Source: Linyphia triangularis
Lineage: Eukaryota > Arthropoda > Arachnida > Araneae > Linyphiidae
Assembly (NCBI GenBank): GCA_963978545.1
Contig: OZ021730.1
Coordinates: 11,663,796-11,727,795, forward strand
Direction of reading: 5' to 3'
DNA: 64,000 nt
Within the stretch, counting starts at the first letter, position 1; every line of letters begins with the position of its first letter. Made by a program: the position numbers and the translations under genes. Below, piece by piece: positions 53,701-63,896 of the stretch. The notes under the pieces were generated by a model. The model was given only the letters and a program-made list of their open reading frames with translations. It ran no database searches and was not told the DNA's origin.

Positions 53701-54412
53701 TCATAAATCCTGCTCGGTTTTTACTTCTGAGATGGTTGCAATTTTTTGTGCTCTGCTGCACATTTCTTTGTGCTCCCATCGCAAGTTTTGTGTATACAGC
53801 GATAGCTTAAGTGCTTTAACAAGCCTGGAGCACTTTAATAACATATGTCATCCAATAGCTCCTGACATATTATCTCTGTTACACAAACTTGAAAGGAAAG
53901 GTTTTGTTATTTTGTTTTGCTGGGTACCTAGTCACGTGGGGATTTCAGGAAATGAATTGGCGGACTCTGCTGCTAAAACGGCGTCAATCCCGTTTCAACA
54001 GCCAGTCCCCTACCAAGATATAAAATCACATATTCATAAGTTTATTTTTTCTTTGCGTCAAGAAGCATGGGATTTGCAAACTAGCAACAAACTTCATACC
54101 ATTAAAAACCATCTTCATATGTGGCCAGTAAATCCAATGCGTCGGACAGATGTCAAACTGACTCGTCTGCGCATTGGTCACACCCGATTCACGCATCGAC
54201 ATCTGTTACTGGGAGAAGATCCGCCCATTTGTGATGTTTGTCGTTGCGATATTACTGTGCACCATATTTTAATTTCATGTCCAAAATTTTATTCTCATCG
54301 CATTCAATTTTTTAAAGGCACAGTTTTAAACCTACAGGATTTGGTTGGGGAAAACCCCCATCCAAATCTTTTTGCATTTCTTAGAGTAATCGGGTTTTTA
54401 AATCATATCTAA
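50732..54412 (+). CDS. LINE ORF2: endonuclease, reverse transcriptase, RNase H (family B, copy 7), intact
   Basis: 1,226 residues. Endonuclease about 1-225: SWNCRVF, QETFLKD, GDFNGHSTLWG, SDHFPI. Reverse transcriptase: YRPIALTSCLC, QSGFRRGRSTLDN, FFDIEKAYD (about 575), GVPQGCVLS, YVDD (about 665). RNase H: YTDGSKAGERVG, SEMVAI, YSDSLSAL, WVPSHVGISGNELAD. Terminal finger CDVCRCDITVHHILISC. Two small departures from sisters: CRVF instead of CRGF near the N-terminus and QETFLKD instead of QETLLKD, both next to endonuclease motifs. The complete catalytic set is present. Confidence 0.96.
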   Translation: MASFVSWNCRVFRSRKDDVKNIISLYHPACLALQETFLKDSYTSKIRRYSCFRKDVTRSNTVSGGVCLFISHDYPSTVLTLRTSLQAVAARLHIQSLLTVCCLYLPPHAIIRQEELNDLIDQLPAPFLLLGDFNGHSTLWGNDNTNPRGRQIEKLLSDHCLCLLNNEEKTYFHEPTRTFHSLDLAICSPVLLPYLNFAVGSDLHNSDHFPILISHTGNCRVTNRLPTYKYHRANWEKFTELAIITETMVNSENVDTAVQNVTEAILNAADSSIPKTSPRTLRHCKSYWNADCQSAYKKQKKLWGIFRRYPTTGNLIAFKKAKAFARRVRRQSQKDSWISYVSSITSKTSSKQLWKKVRAANGLYPEYSCPILQTGAAVFSSPEDIANLIGETFERVSSSDSYSPAFLVTKNRAERPGINFKSNIEYSYNCDLKMYELKSALSKAHDTSPGPDGISYQMLRHLSPDSLFNILFLFNRIWKDNIFPTLWREATVIPILKPGKDPKDPLNYRPIALTSCLCKTFERIVNARLSYMLEKDKCISPFQSGFRRGRSTLDNIVKLETDVRNAFVQRNHLVSIFFDIEKAYDHTWRYGILQTLFNFGFRGNLPLFIQNFLSSRVFRVRIGASFSNYFNQSEGVPQGCVLSVTLFNLHISNILHVLSPFVHGTLYVDDLQISCQGSNMRLIERQLQTAVNRLVEWCEQNGHKLSPSKSSCVHFCRRRGLHPDPEIHIRNTPIPVVNQIRYLGVIFDNKMNFLPHILSLRKKCDRSLNILKVLSNTSWGADRTSLLRIYNSVILSRIDYGCVAYGSAGASLLRRLDTVHHTAARICLGAFRTSPIESLLTECCQLPLDLRRKKLSANYYCRIKSDPSHPLRNLSLDAYLGRLYNARPSSIRPFSERAQSVLSDAALSDIDIQLANSQIFPPWDIPSFNFLNPFAMYYKADTAPEILQKIFCLHRSQYRDYHAVYTDGSKAGERVGCGVVSDTSTVSFTLHKSCSVFTSEMVAIFCALLHISLCSHRKFCVYSDSLSALTSLEHFNNICHPIAPDILSLLHKLERKGFVILFCWVPSHVGISGNELADSAAKTASIPFQQPVPYQDIKSHIHKFIFSLRQEAWDLQTSNKLHTIKNHLHMWPVNPMRRTDVKLTRLRIGHTRFTHRHLLLGEDPPICDVCRCDITVHHILISCPKFYSHRIQFFKGTVLNLQDLVGENPHPNLFAFLRVIGFLNHI

Positions 54413-54637
54413 TGTTTATAATCATATCTATTTTTTAAACTTTGATAAACTTTTTCATAATTTTTAAAATGAGCTTTTAATGTATTTTAATTCTTTTTTA
54501 TCGCATCTCACCATTTTCATATATTTATAATTCATCCTCCATCATTGTCTCTTTTATCGTTTGTTTGGCGCAGCATGGCCCTAGTGCTGCCTTTGCGCCA
54601 TAAAACCACAAACAAACAAACAAACCTGTGGTCCTAA

Positions 54638-57600
54638 ACTATCAAGGAAGTTTAAATACTCCTGTTATCCGTCAACCCCGATTCATCATCGAAAGGGCGG
54701 ATTGGGACATGTTTTCTTCTGTCGTTTCCTTGTCCGACGAGATGGTGGACCAGGATGAAATCGATGTAGCTGTTCAATCAGTCACCAACGCCATTATTGA
54801 AGCTGCTCACCTTTCTATACCTGTATCATCAACAAAGCTACCGAAACAATCCAAACCGTGGTGGAACCAAAACTGTAGACTTGCCCATAAAAAACAAAAA
54901 AAATTTTGGGGTATTTTTCGTAGGTACCCCACTACGGCAAATCTTGTCAATTTTAAACGGGCACGAGCTGAGGCGCGTCAGATCCGCCGCCGAAGCCAGA
55001 GGGATTCTTGGAGGATTTATGTTAGCAGCATAACCACCTCAACGTCTTCCAAAAGGGTCTGGAACAAGATCAATAAGATCAAGGGCCGTTATCCCAATTA
55101 CTCTATCTCCATCTTAGAGAACCATCTGGGAACTATTTCAGACCCGAAGGATATTGCCGATACTCTTGGAAATGCATTCGCCGAGGTATCGAGCAATTCC
55201 AATTATAAAGAGCCGTTCACATCATATAAGCTTCGAGCTGAAAGAGCAAAGTTAAATTTCGTTTCTGCTTCTTCGGAAGATTATAATTCCGAATTTACTT
55301 TTGCTGAGTTGATGCAAGCATTATCTGGTTCCAACAATTCTTCTGTTGGACCAGACAACATACATTATTCAATGCTTAAACATCTCCAGCCTCTCCAGCT
55401 CAAGCTTATATTGAAACTGTTTAACCGTATTTGGCAAGAAAATACGTTTCCATCCAACTGGCAACGAGCTCTAATTATACCAATTGTAAAACCTGGCAAA
55501 GACCCCAAGAATCCCTCTAGTTACCGCCCAATTGCATTAACCAGTTGTTTTTGTAAACTCCTAGAAAAACTGGTTAATGCACGTCTTTTATTTTATTTAG
55601 AATATAATAACTGTCTGTCTCGGTTCCAGAGTGGTTTTCGTCGTGGACGAAGCACTATTGACAACTTGCTCCTCCTCGAAACTTCAATTCGGGAGGCTTT
55701 TGTCAAGCGGAACCATTTGGTATCTGTATTCTTTGACATGGAGAAAGCGTATGATCGTACTTGGAGATATGGTATACTCAAGGACCTACATGATTTAGGT
55801 CTGCGAGGAAATCTACCTCTATTTATTGAAAACTTCTTAAAACGAAGAATCTTCCAAGTGCGAATAAACTCAATATTATCTGATGAGTTCATACAAGAAC
55901 AAGGTGTCCCCCAGGGAAGTGTGTTGAGTTGCGCACTGTTCATCGTCAAAGTCAACAGCCTTTTGTCCTGTCTACCTCCATCTGTGTCAGGGACGTTGTT
56001 TGTTGACGATTTTCAAATGTCTTGCGCCTCAACGAATATGTCACTCATAGAGAGACAGCTTCAGCTGGCTATCAGGAGAATCACAGACTGGGCTAACCAG
56101 AACGGGTTTACCTTTTCTGCAGAAAAAACCGTAGCCATGCACTTCTGCAGGAAACGTGAGCTTCACCATGATCCCGAAATATTTTTAAATGGTATGCAAA
56201 TACCCATAGTCAAAGAGAATAAGTTTCTGGGTGTAATATTTGACTCTAAGCTCACTTTCCTGCCACATATTAAATATTTAAAATTAAAGTGCAATAAAGT
56301 CTTGAATCTCCTGAAAGTTCTCTCTAACACTTCCTGGGGAGCTGACACAACCTCCATGTTAAAGATATACAGGTGTCTGGTCCGTTCCATACTTGACTAC
56401 GGCTCGGTGGTGTACGGATCAGCCAGAAAATCGGCTCTAATGCTCCTGGATCCTGTTCACCATTCAGGTCTCAGGATCGCATCAGGAGCATTTAGTACAT
56501 CACCGGTGCAAAGTTTATACGTGCTTTGTCGGGAAGCCTCTCTTGGGCTGAGAAGGGACAAACTTTCTTTAAAATTTTATTTTAAAGTAAAAAATCATCC
56601 ATCTCATCCTCTTTTAGAACATATTTTTAACCCTCTTTATCAACATCTTTTTAACGCACGCCCATCATGCATTCCATCTTTTGCATTGAGAGTCAAATCC
56701 ATTCTCTTATTTCATAATATTGACAATTTTAAAGTTCGCCCCATTTCATTCTCCATTCCACCCTGGCATGCTCATCAAATTGTTGTTTTGAATATATTTA
56801 ACAATTTTAAAAAAAGTGATACTCCAGACATAATTTTTACAAATTTATTTTACTATCATCGATGTAATTTTTCTAATTTTAAGTCAGTATATACGGATGG
56901 GTCTAAAAGTCAGGGGCATGTAGGAGCTGCTGCAGTTCATGACAATATCATCATGTCTCGAGAACTGCACCATAGCAGCTCCGTTTTCTCAGCTGAGTCC
57001 CTGGCTATTCTCTTGGCCTTGCAATTTATTTTAAAGCAAGGCCATTGTCAGTGGATTATTTACACAGATTCCAAAAGCTGTTTAGACGCACTAAATAATC
57101 CACTGAACCAGACCCATCCTTTTATTCTAGAAATTTTAAAAACTCACATCATTCTATGTGAAAGAAATTTTAAAGTCCTTTTTTGTTGGATCCCAGGTCA
57201 TGTGGGGATCATGGGTAATGAACGCGCAGATTCCATCGCACGATCAGCAAGTGGACCTAGGAGCACTTGGCTCTGCCCTGACGACGCAAATAAAGCTTGT
57301 GACACTGCTCTGTCTCTCACTTGGCAGGCCATGTGGGATGCACAGACAGCCAACAAGCTGCGTTCGTTTCAGCCCTTAATTTCCGGATTCGCGCCCATCC
57401 AGCAATCCAGGAAAAGGGAAGTGCTCCTAACTCGTTTAAGAATAGGCCACACGCGTTTTACCCATGTACATCTTTTGCTGGCAGAAGATGCCCCCACATG
57501 CAATACCTGTGGTGTCATTTTTTCTGTTTTTCATGTTTTAAATGAATGTCCATCTTTTAATACTGTCAGACATCGATATTTTAAATCCAATCATCCTTCA

Positions 57601-57681
57601 CTTTCATGTATTTTATCTTCACCTCCTCACGAAAATCTTTTTGATTTCTTACATGACATTGATTTTTATCATTTGATTTGA
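54638..57681 (+). pseudogene. LINE ORF2 of copy 6, C-terminal part
   Basis: Resumes after the nested LINE in the same frame: end of the endonuclease, reverse transcriptase (FFDMEKAYDRTW, GVPQGSVLS, FVDDFQMSC), RNase H (YTDGSKSQG, AESLAI, YTDSKSC, IPGHVGIMGNERADS) and finger CNTCGVIFSVFHVLNEC. No internal stops: before the insertion this ORF2 was apparently intact, except for the missing ATG noted for its first part. Confidence 0.93.
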
Positions 57682-57845
57682 ATAAGTTGTTTCTCTAATC
57701 TTTGACTTTTATATTTTTATCTCATAAATGAGTCTTTTAAATCAATTTTAAAAATGAGCAACGAATGGTTGGCGCAGTATGGCCCATGTGTTGCCTTTGC
57801 GCCGTTAAACTCTTACCAACCAACCAACCAATCCAACAAAAAGGA

Positions 57846-59394
57846 TTTTCTTCGAAAAGATAAATGTACATTGTGGAAGAAAGAAAAATTTAAAACTGAC
57901 GTTCGAACGCGTGCACACAACATCATTTCTCGACCAGCAGGACCAAGATTGACTGCAAAAAAATGTGACAATGCCGAATGGAGCTTGGGAAATTTTTATA
58001 GATCGTGAAATTATGGATGAAATAATTATATGTACAAATATTTACATTGAAAGAATATCATAGAAATTTTCCAGAACGAGAGATGCCAAAGAAACTGAAG
58101 AATTTGAAATACGAGCGTTGTTTGGACTGTTATATTTGTGTGGTTTGCACAAATCGTCTCACCTGAACGTCCGTGACCTATGTGCTACAGATGGTACAGG
58201 AATTGAAATTTTTCCTGCCACTATGTCGTACAAGCGATTTTTATTTATTTTAAGATGCCTGAGGTTTGATAACATCATCACAAGGGAAGAAAGACAAAAA
58301 GAAGACAAACTTGCTGCTATCAGAAACATTTTTCAAATTTTCATAAAGAAATGTAAAGACTCTTACTGTGTTGGGGAATATGTCACCATTGATGAAAAAC
58401 TTTTAGCTTTTCGGGGACGTTCGGATTTCGTCAATATATACCCAACAAGCCTTCAAAATATGGCGTGAAATTTTTTGCATTGGTAGACTCCCGTACATTC
58501 TATACGTCAGATATGGAGATATATGCTGGAAATCAACCAGAAGGACAATTCAGAAAGAGTAATAGACCCATTGATATTGTCAAAAGACTCATGTAACCTT
58601 TGTATAAAACAGGAAGGAACCTCACAACAGATAATTGGTATACTAGTTATCCCCTGGCAAAAGATCTTCTCACTGAAAAAATTACTCTCGTTGGAACTCT
58701 CCGAAAAGACAAAAGGGAGATACCTCCAGAGTTTATCGTCGCCAAAGGTCGAGAACTGAACTCTTCTATTTTTGGATTTCAAAAGGAAATGACTGCAGTT
58801 TCCTACATATCAAAAAAAGGGAAATGCGTCGTTTTGATTTTAACAATGCACAACGATGACGCGATTGACGAATCCACAGGAAATAAGAAGAAACCAGAGA
58901 TTATAACATTCTATAATATAACGAAAAGGGCTGTAGATGTTGTGGATGAGATGGAAGCCAATTATTCCACCGCACGAGTTACCAATAGATGGCCAATGGT
59001 GATATTTTATTCAATGCTGAATATAGCGGCCATAAATGCAAGGATAATATTGTTATCAAACAAAACCCCACCCCTCCAGTACAAGAGTAGACGGTTGTTT
59101 TTGAAGGATTTAGCCCTAAACCTCATAAACAATTTCATCGAAAGACGTTCACAACAAGTAGGGCTCACCCAAGACTGTCGAAAGAGATGTCTGAAAGCAT
59201 GTGGAAAAGTTGAACCCCCATGTAAGAAACGAACTCTATCTTCTAAAGGACGCTGTAACATTTGCCCACGCAGTAAGGACAAAAAATCATCAACTACATG
59301 TTTTAAATGTGATAAGTTTTTGTGTAAAGAGCATACTCTCAACATATGTACAAACTGCATGATAAACAAAATTAAAAACGCAGTTTCAAATTAA
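57846..59394 (+). pseudogene. piggyBac transposase, main part, broken
   Basis: Follows on from the N-terminal piece: FLRKDKCTLWKKEKF, RPAGPRLTAKK, then stops at 58,006-58,008 and about 58,063. The core contains LFGLLYLCGLHKSSHLNVRD, FLFILRCLRFDN and GEYVTIDEKLLAFRGR (first catalytic D). A frameshift near 58,440 and a stop near 58,593 precede NLTTDNWYTSYPLAKDLL (second D) and ITFYNITKRAVDVVDEME (third D). The C-terminal cysteine-rich domain (CNICPRSKDK...CFKCDKFLCKEHTLNICTNC), which binds DNA ends in piggyBac, is complete. DDD catalytic residues are present, but frameshifts and stops make it inactive. Confidence 0.9.
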
Positions 59395-59613
59395 GTCAGG
59401 TAAATCAGAAACAAATTTATATTTTTGTGTACATATTCAAATAATTAGTAGTATTAAAAATTTCGAAAATTCATAAATATTAACTTTATAATCATGCTGA
59501 CATTAAATATTATGCAAAAATTAGCATTAACTTTGATTTACGTACGTGAGGTCCATTTGGACCTCGCGCGCGCGTCCGTGTTCGTATCTTAGGCGCGCGT
59601 TCTCCCGGGTTAA

Positions 59614-60443
59614 ATTAACGATTTTCTTCATAAATTTTTCTCTTTACCTTGGATGAAGTCGATATCATGTGTTTCCAATATTGGAATTCAAAGAAGCAAA
59701 ATACATTTTAATAGTGCATAACCGCGAAAAGTTTACAGTGAAAGGTGTTCTATACCGCAGTTAGAGACAAGATTACAACAAACGTCAACAAAAGCTCTCT
59801 GGTGACCTAGCATCAAGGCGTGATATAGTAACTTAGAGAACTTTTGGACTTATCGATTCCGTGGAAAACTTTAATGAACCCATAGAATTTTATATATTTA
59901 TTTCATGATTGGTTTAACTTCAAAGGATTATGTAAATTTAACTTAACAGCATTCCTATATATATCCCAGAAACTTGTTCTACAATGGTCTAGTTTTTCAT
60001 CCCGCTCTTCGGGATGATGTAGTTTAATGTTAATTATTAAACTTAGTTTTTTATATCTTACAACTATGCGTAGTGATTCTTTAAACCTTCTGATGTTCTT
60101 CTAAGTTATCATGTGGTGAAACTAGCCCCCACAACTCGATGCACCTGAGATTAGTGACGCACTATTTTGCGCATTCTGATTGTTCGGTGTTGGGTATTTT
60201 GACTGAGAAACATACTAGGATGCACTGTGGACGCTGATTCTAAATTAGTATTTGAGAACAGAAGTTCACCCTAATCTCTGTGTTTCGTCGTGTTTTCCTT
60301 ATTTCTCAGGAACAAAATGCACATTTATTACCGTATATTGCTTAATCAGTTTATTCTTAGGTTGAGTTACTTAGAACTAAAGAGCCGCCGATATTTATGA
60401 TAAGAGCCGCATTCGGTTCCGAATCCGAGGTCTGCCGACCCCT
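59614..60443. other. Noncoding sequence of the hAT-type elements
   Basis: Right arms of the nested hAT-type elements outside piggyBac. No open frame of note; it includes the inverted word TCCCGCTCTTCGGGATGA near 60,000 (GGGA/TCCC hairpin). Confidence 0.45.
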
Positions 60444-60808
60444 ACTCTACAATACTGTAAATACGACTTTTTACTTATTTATTATAACTTTTTAGGTTCG
60501 CAATCTAGATTTCGTTTTTTACCAAATATTGGTTTGTTGAAACCAAGTTTACTCAAAGGAAGTGTAACGATAGTTAAGTCAAAGAAAAATTGATTTAATT
60601 AAACTTATTATTAAAACAATTCAATTATTAAAATTAGTTTATAAATAAAACCATTTAATTATTAGTATTGTTCATTAAATATAAATATTTAAATTATAAA
60701 ATATATTAATTATTGAAATTTAATCAAATCTTGTATTGAAAATTTGGGCCGTCATAAATCTAAAATCACTGGGCCGATTAAATGTCCCTGTACACCCCTG
60801 CTTTAATG

Positions 60809-61420
60809 TAACTAACTTTCATGAAATCGGTAATTTTTTTTACCTTTAATTCAAACAACTGTACAAAATCCTAACTTAAAAGTATATTAATATTAAATAG
60901 TTTTTGCATAATGTAATATTTTTACAACCAATATGGATGTTTTGTTTTCGTTATATTTCATTTACATTCTTTTAAAGTCAATTGATTTCGTTTTCAGAAA
61001 ACAGAGCAACATCATGTCTAAAAAAAAAAAAAAAAAAAACCTTTTTTGAAAATTGTTTTAATTCTGATAACTAATTTTTGTTTTATTTATTGCGTATCTT
61101 GTATGCGAATTTGAACTATGTAGCATATCCTGTTTTGGATATTTGATTAACCACACAATTACTTAAATAAACAACACTTTTTTGAATTCTGAAACATCAC
61201 AAATGTCGAGATCAACAAAAGAAATCGAGCTCATTTTTTTTTTTTACACTAATTCAATACTTCCATTTTCCTGTATTTTATATTATGTATAGTTAAAAAT
61301 GAAAGTATGTACGATTATGTTCATAAATATGAAAGTATTTACGAACAAATATTGTGAACTAATTGATGAACTTACTAATTAAGGGTTTTTTTTTTCTTTA
61401 GAAATATTTGCTGAACGAAG
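60809..61420. other. No gene seen upstream of the hAT transposase
   Basis: AT-rich, with an A-run at about 61,021-61,039 and T-runs near 61,237 and 61,386. A TTTCTTTAG just before 61,402 is a good splice acceptor for the transposase reading frame, so an upstream noncoding exon is possible. Confidence 0.45.
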
Positions 61421-62897
61421 ATGGGGGATAAAAGTGAAAAAAACAAATTTTTGAAGAACTGGTTATCGAAAAAAATCCCAAACAATGAAACAGTAATGGA
61501 TAATGATGGACCAAGCACATCGAATGGACAAAGCACACAGAAAAATCTCGGCGATCAGAATGACGACTGGATGGAAATTGTTATTGGAGCATCTGCTACT
61601 AAAAGGAAGCGAATAAACAAATTTCACAACGCGTGGCTTCAAATAGAAGGTTTTAAAGGTTGGTTGGAAAAATGTCCGAAAAGTAGAGGAGATTGTGAAT
61701 TGGCATATTGTAAAATATGTGACTGCACTTTGACAGCGCATAAATCAGAAATAATGAGGCACAGTGTTTCCGTCAAGCACAAAAATAAGGCCAAAGAGAT
61801 TGCTTCCAGCAAAAATATTGTGGAAGTAGTCAGCAAATGTTTGACATCGGATGATGTGAAACAAGCAGAGATGAAGTTGGCGGCTTTTATTGCAGAGCAT
61901 AATTTGCCATTCACAATAATGGATTGCATTGCTCCACTTTGCAAAGACATTTTCCCAGATAGCCAAATTGCAAAACAAATTTCCCTTAAAAGAACAAAGG
62001 CGACTGCTCTGATAAAAAAATGCAATTGGCAGCAACTTTTTGGATACTTTATACGCGAAATTGAAAGTTCCAGGCAGGTTTTTTTCCATTGTTAAAGATG
62101 AAACCACTGATAAATCTGCTGTAAAGCTATTACTGTTATTTTGATGGACGAGGACAATATTGTCAAAACTCGCTTTTTTGACATGTTTGAAGTAACGTCA
62201 GGTTCGGCTGAAAATTTATATTGCAGCTTAAAAAATAATATAAATTGTAAAAACATACCATTTGAAAATTTAGAGGGGTTTAGTTCAGATACCACTAATG
62301 TTATGGTGGGAGAATATAATTATATTTTCTCCAGATTGCAAAAAGACAGTGCAAGCATAGTTTGTATTAAATGCTCTTGCCACATGATACATCTCGCTGC
62401 TTCTAAGGCATGTTTAAAACTGCCAAGAAGCGTTGAAGATCTCTTACGAAATCTTGGCTCGCATTTTAGCTGCAGCTACGGCAGACAGCTAGGAGGAGAA
62501 TTTTAGGAGTTTTTTCATGTAGAAATACATAAAATTCGGTCTCCATCATCTACTCGTTGGCTTTCCATACGAGATTGCGTAGACAGAATTTTGGAGCAAT
62601 ACGAACCATTGAAAGCATATCTGCACGAGGCTTGCTTCGAGGACCCATCTGTGACTCTACAGACAGTGTTAGACACGATGGACAATGAATTCACATTGGC
62701 ATACCTAGAATTCATGTCTTGCATGTTATGCATCCTATGTGATTTTAACATTATGTTCCAATACGAAACCCCACTTTTACATAAAGTAAAACCAGAAGTG
62801 GAGAAAATGCTGAAAAATGTGTGCTTTTAATTTCCTAGAAAACACCCCAATTCTTTCAGTCAAACCTGACGATCAGCGCCACCACTTATCTCTAAGG

Positions 62898-63078
62898 TTG
62901 GTTGGTTGTATTCAGATTATCTGGCGCCGTCAGCAACACGAGGGCTATAATGCGCCTAAACATTTCGTCATTTAACAAACCAACATACATTTACAAATAC
63001 CCATGCTTACACGGGACTCGAACCCGCAACCTCGTGGTCTAGAAGTCAGCACGCTAACCACTATACCGTTTGGTCGGC
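62898..63078 (-). mobile_element. Full-length tRNA-derived SINE
   Basis: 181 bases on the minus strand: GCCGACCAAACGGTATAGTG (A-box region TATAGTGGTTAGCGTGCT), B box GGGTTCGAGTCCCG, body, then GGCGCATTATAGCCC...GCGCC and a tail of CCAA repeats. A perfect 13-base target duplication CTTATCTCTAAGG lies at 62,885-62,897 and 63,079-63,091. The insertion lies in the hAT transposase. The head matches the copy at 63,624. Confidence 0.95.
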
Positions 63079-63623
63079 CTTATCTCTAAGGAAAATTTAC
63101 CTTGGAGTAGCAACCAGTGAAACATTACTCGAACTTCAGAAAACCCCTGGAGTACAAGATAAAGAAATTGAATACTTTTATAAATCAATCTTGAATTTTT
63201 ATATTGAACTTGTAACAGTAATTAAGGACAAATTTGATTTCAAAGATGAAATATTCAGCATTTTAACACTACTAGAGCCACAAAATGCTCAAGATTTTTC
63301 CACAAAATCTTTGGGACATATCATTAAAAGATTTCCATTCTTAAAGAATTATGTGGATGCTCAAGCGCTGGATAATGAGTGGAAGCAGCCTTCCTTACTT
63401 AATCATCTTTCAGAAGGATTACATCCTTCCAAGCCGGCTGATATGTATTGGAAATGAAAACTGCAACAGGCTTGCCTGCATTTCCAAATCTCAGAACTGT
63501 CATTCAGTTGCTCCTCGTTTTGCCATTTTCAAATGCTAGTGTTGAAAGAGTTTTTAGCACGTTAAATAACTGCAAGACTGAACATAGGAACTGGCTAAAA
63601 ACCGACACTCTTGTGGGTTTAAT

Positions 63624-63800
63624 GCCGACCAAACGGTATAGTGGTTAGCGTGCTAGCTTCCCGCGAGATTGCGGGTTCGAATCCCGTGTTAGGCCTGGGT
63701 GTTTGTATATGTAGGTTGGCTTGTATAATGACGAATGTTTCGGCGCATTATAGCCCTCGTGTTGCTGACGGTGCCAGATAATCTGAATACAACCAACCAA
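63624..63800 (+). mobile_element. Full-length tRNA-derived SINE
   Basis: 177 bases: head GCCGACCAAACGGTATAGTG, A box TAGTGGTTAGCGTGCTAG, B box GGGTTCGAATCCC, body with GTGTTTGTATATGTAGG, 3' stem GGCGCATTATAGCCC and CCAA tail. The 14-base target duplication is CTTGTGGGTTTAAT (63,610-63,623) and CTTGTAGGTTTAAT (63,801-63,814), one mismatch. It lies in the hAT C-terminal region. Confidence 0.95.
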
Positions 63801-63896
63801 CTTGTAGGTTTAATAGCTACAAAAGAAGGAGTAAAAGAACTAAATGGATGCTTAGGTTTTGAACCAAATAAAATGATGTTGAAAGCCGAACTGTGA

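Larger units (their letters stand above)
48954..54624 (+). mobile_element. Full-length, intact family B LINE, copy 7, innermost of the nest
   Basis: 5,671 bases with a perfect 13-base target duplication CCTGTGGTCCTAA (48,941-48,953 and 54,625-54,637). Complete 5' UTR starting CCCCTCAGGGGG, intact ORF1, intact ORF2 with TAATG overlap, 3' UTR with GGCGCAGCATGGCCC near 54,568 and a CAAA-repeat tail. It inserted into the endonuclease region of a family A ORF2. All coding requirements are visible, so this copy could be active. Confidence 0.96.
46336..57831 (+). mobile_element. Full-length family A LINE, copy 6, inside piggyBac and split by a family B LINE
   Basis: A perfect 14-base target duplication TCCAACAAAAAGGA lies at 46,322-46,335 and 57,832-57,845. 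Order: 5' UTR, ORF1, ORF2 first part to 48,953, nested LINE, ORF2 second part to 57,681, then a 3' UTR with GGCGCAGTATGGCCC near 57,773 and a CCAA-repeat tail. Both ORFs are open apart from the insertion. Its leader (46,336-46,943) differs strongly from the family B-type leader carried by copy 5. Confidence 0.95.
45864..59609 (+). mobile_element. piggyBac element, inflated by nested LINEs
   Basis: Right end CCCGGG followed by TTAA (59,610-59,613); left end CCCTGC preceded by TTTA (45,860-45,863), a one-base decay of the TTAA target. The ends match as inverted repeats: left ACCCTGCAGGACGCGCCC, right (reverse complement) ACCCGGGAGAACGCGCGCC. Subterminal palindromes are GGGGTCCATATGGACCCC (45,881-45,898, perfect) and GAGGTCCATTTGGACCTC (about 59,549), probably transposase-binding sites. 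Subtracting the LINE block leaves about 2.2 kb, the usual piggyBac size. It carries a transposase pseudogene. Confidence 0.88.
45611..60444. mobile_element. Possible second hAT-type element nested in the first
   Basis: Left end CAGGGGTCAATAG with AAGAGTC about 27 bases in; right end, read in reverse complement, TAGGGGTCGGCAG with GCGGCTCTTA further in. Both resemble a common hAT terminal pattern (CAGGGGTCGGC...AAGAGCC). The 8-base flanks do not match cleanly, so the assignment is weak. Own sequence after removing the piggyBac is about 1.1 kb, noncoding. Confidence 0.35.
45419..60800. mobile_element. Outer hAT-type element (non-autonomous), host of the nest
   Basis: An 8-base duplication CTTTAATG at 45,411-45,418 and 60,801-60,808 abuts ends that match as inverted repeats: left CAAGGTCGTACTGTCCATTA, right (reverse complement) CAGGGGTGTACAGGGACATT. 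Eight-base duplications and CAGGG-type ends are typical of hAT elements. With the nested elements removed, only about 1.6 kb of its own sequence is left, without a recognisable transposase. The palindrome CCGGTGCAATCACCGG lies near the left end at about 45,446. Confidence 0.7.
61421..63896 (+). pseudogene. hAT transposase, BED-type finger plus hAT dimerisation domain, broken
   Basis: ATG at 61,421. N-terminal finger YCKICDCTLTAHKSEIMRHS with VKHKNKAKE (about residues 90-127), then FIAEHNLPFTIMDCIAPLCK. A frameshift near 62,050 leads to the RNase H-like core (IVKDETTD with catalytic D, GFSSDTTNVMVGEYN second D, SCHMIHLAASKACLKLPRSV). Further breaks at about 62,505 and 62,830 separate STRWLSIRDCVDRILEQYEP and later helices. 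A SINE (62,898-63,078) interrupts next; a frameshift at about 63,457 precedes the C-terminal dimerisation motif LPFSNASVERVFSTLN. A second SINE (63,624-63,800) splits the end, which closes with a TGA at 63,894-63,896. Dead hAT transposase. Confidence 0.85.
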
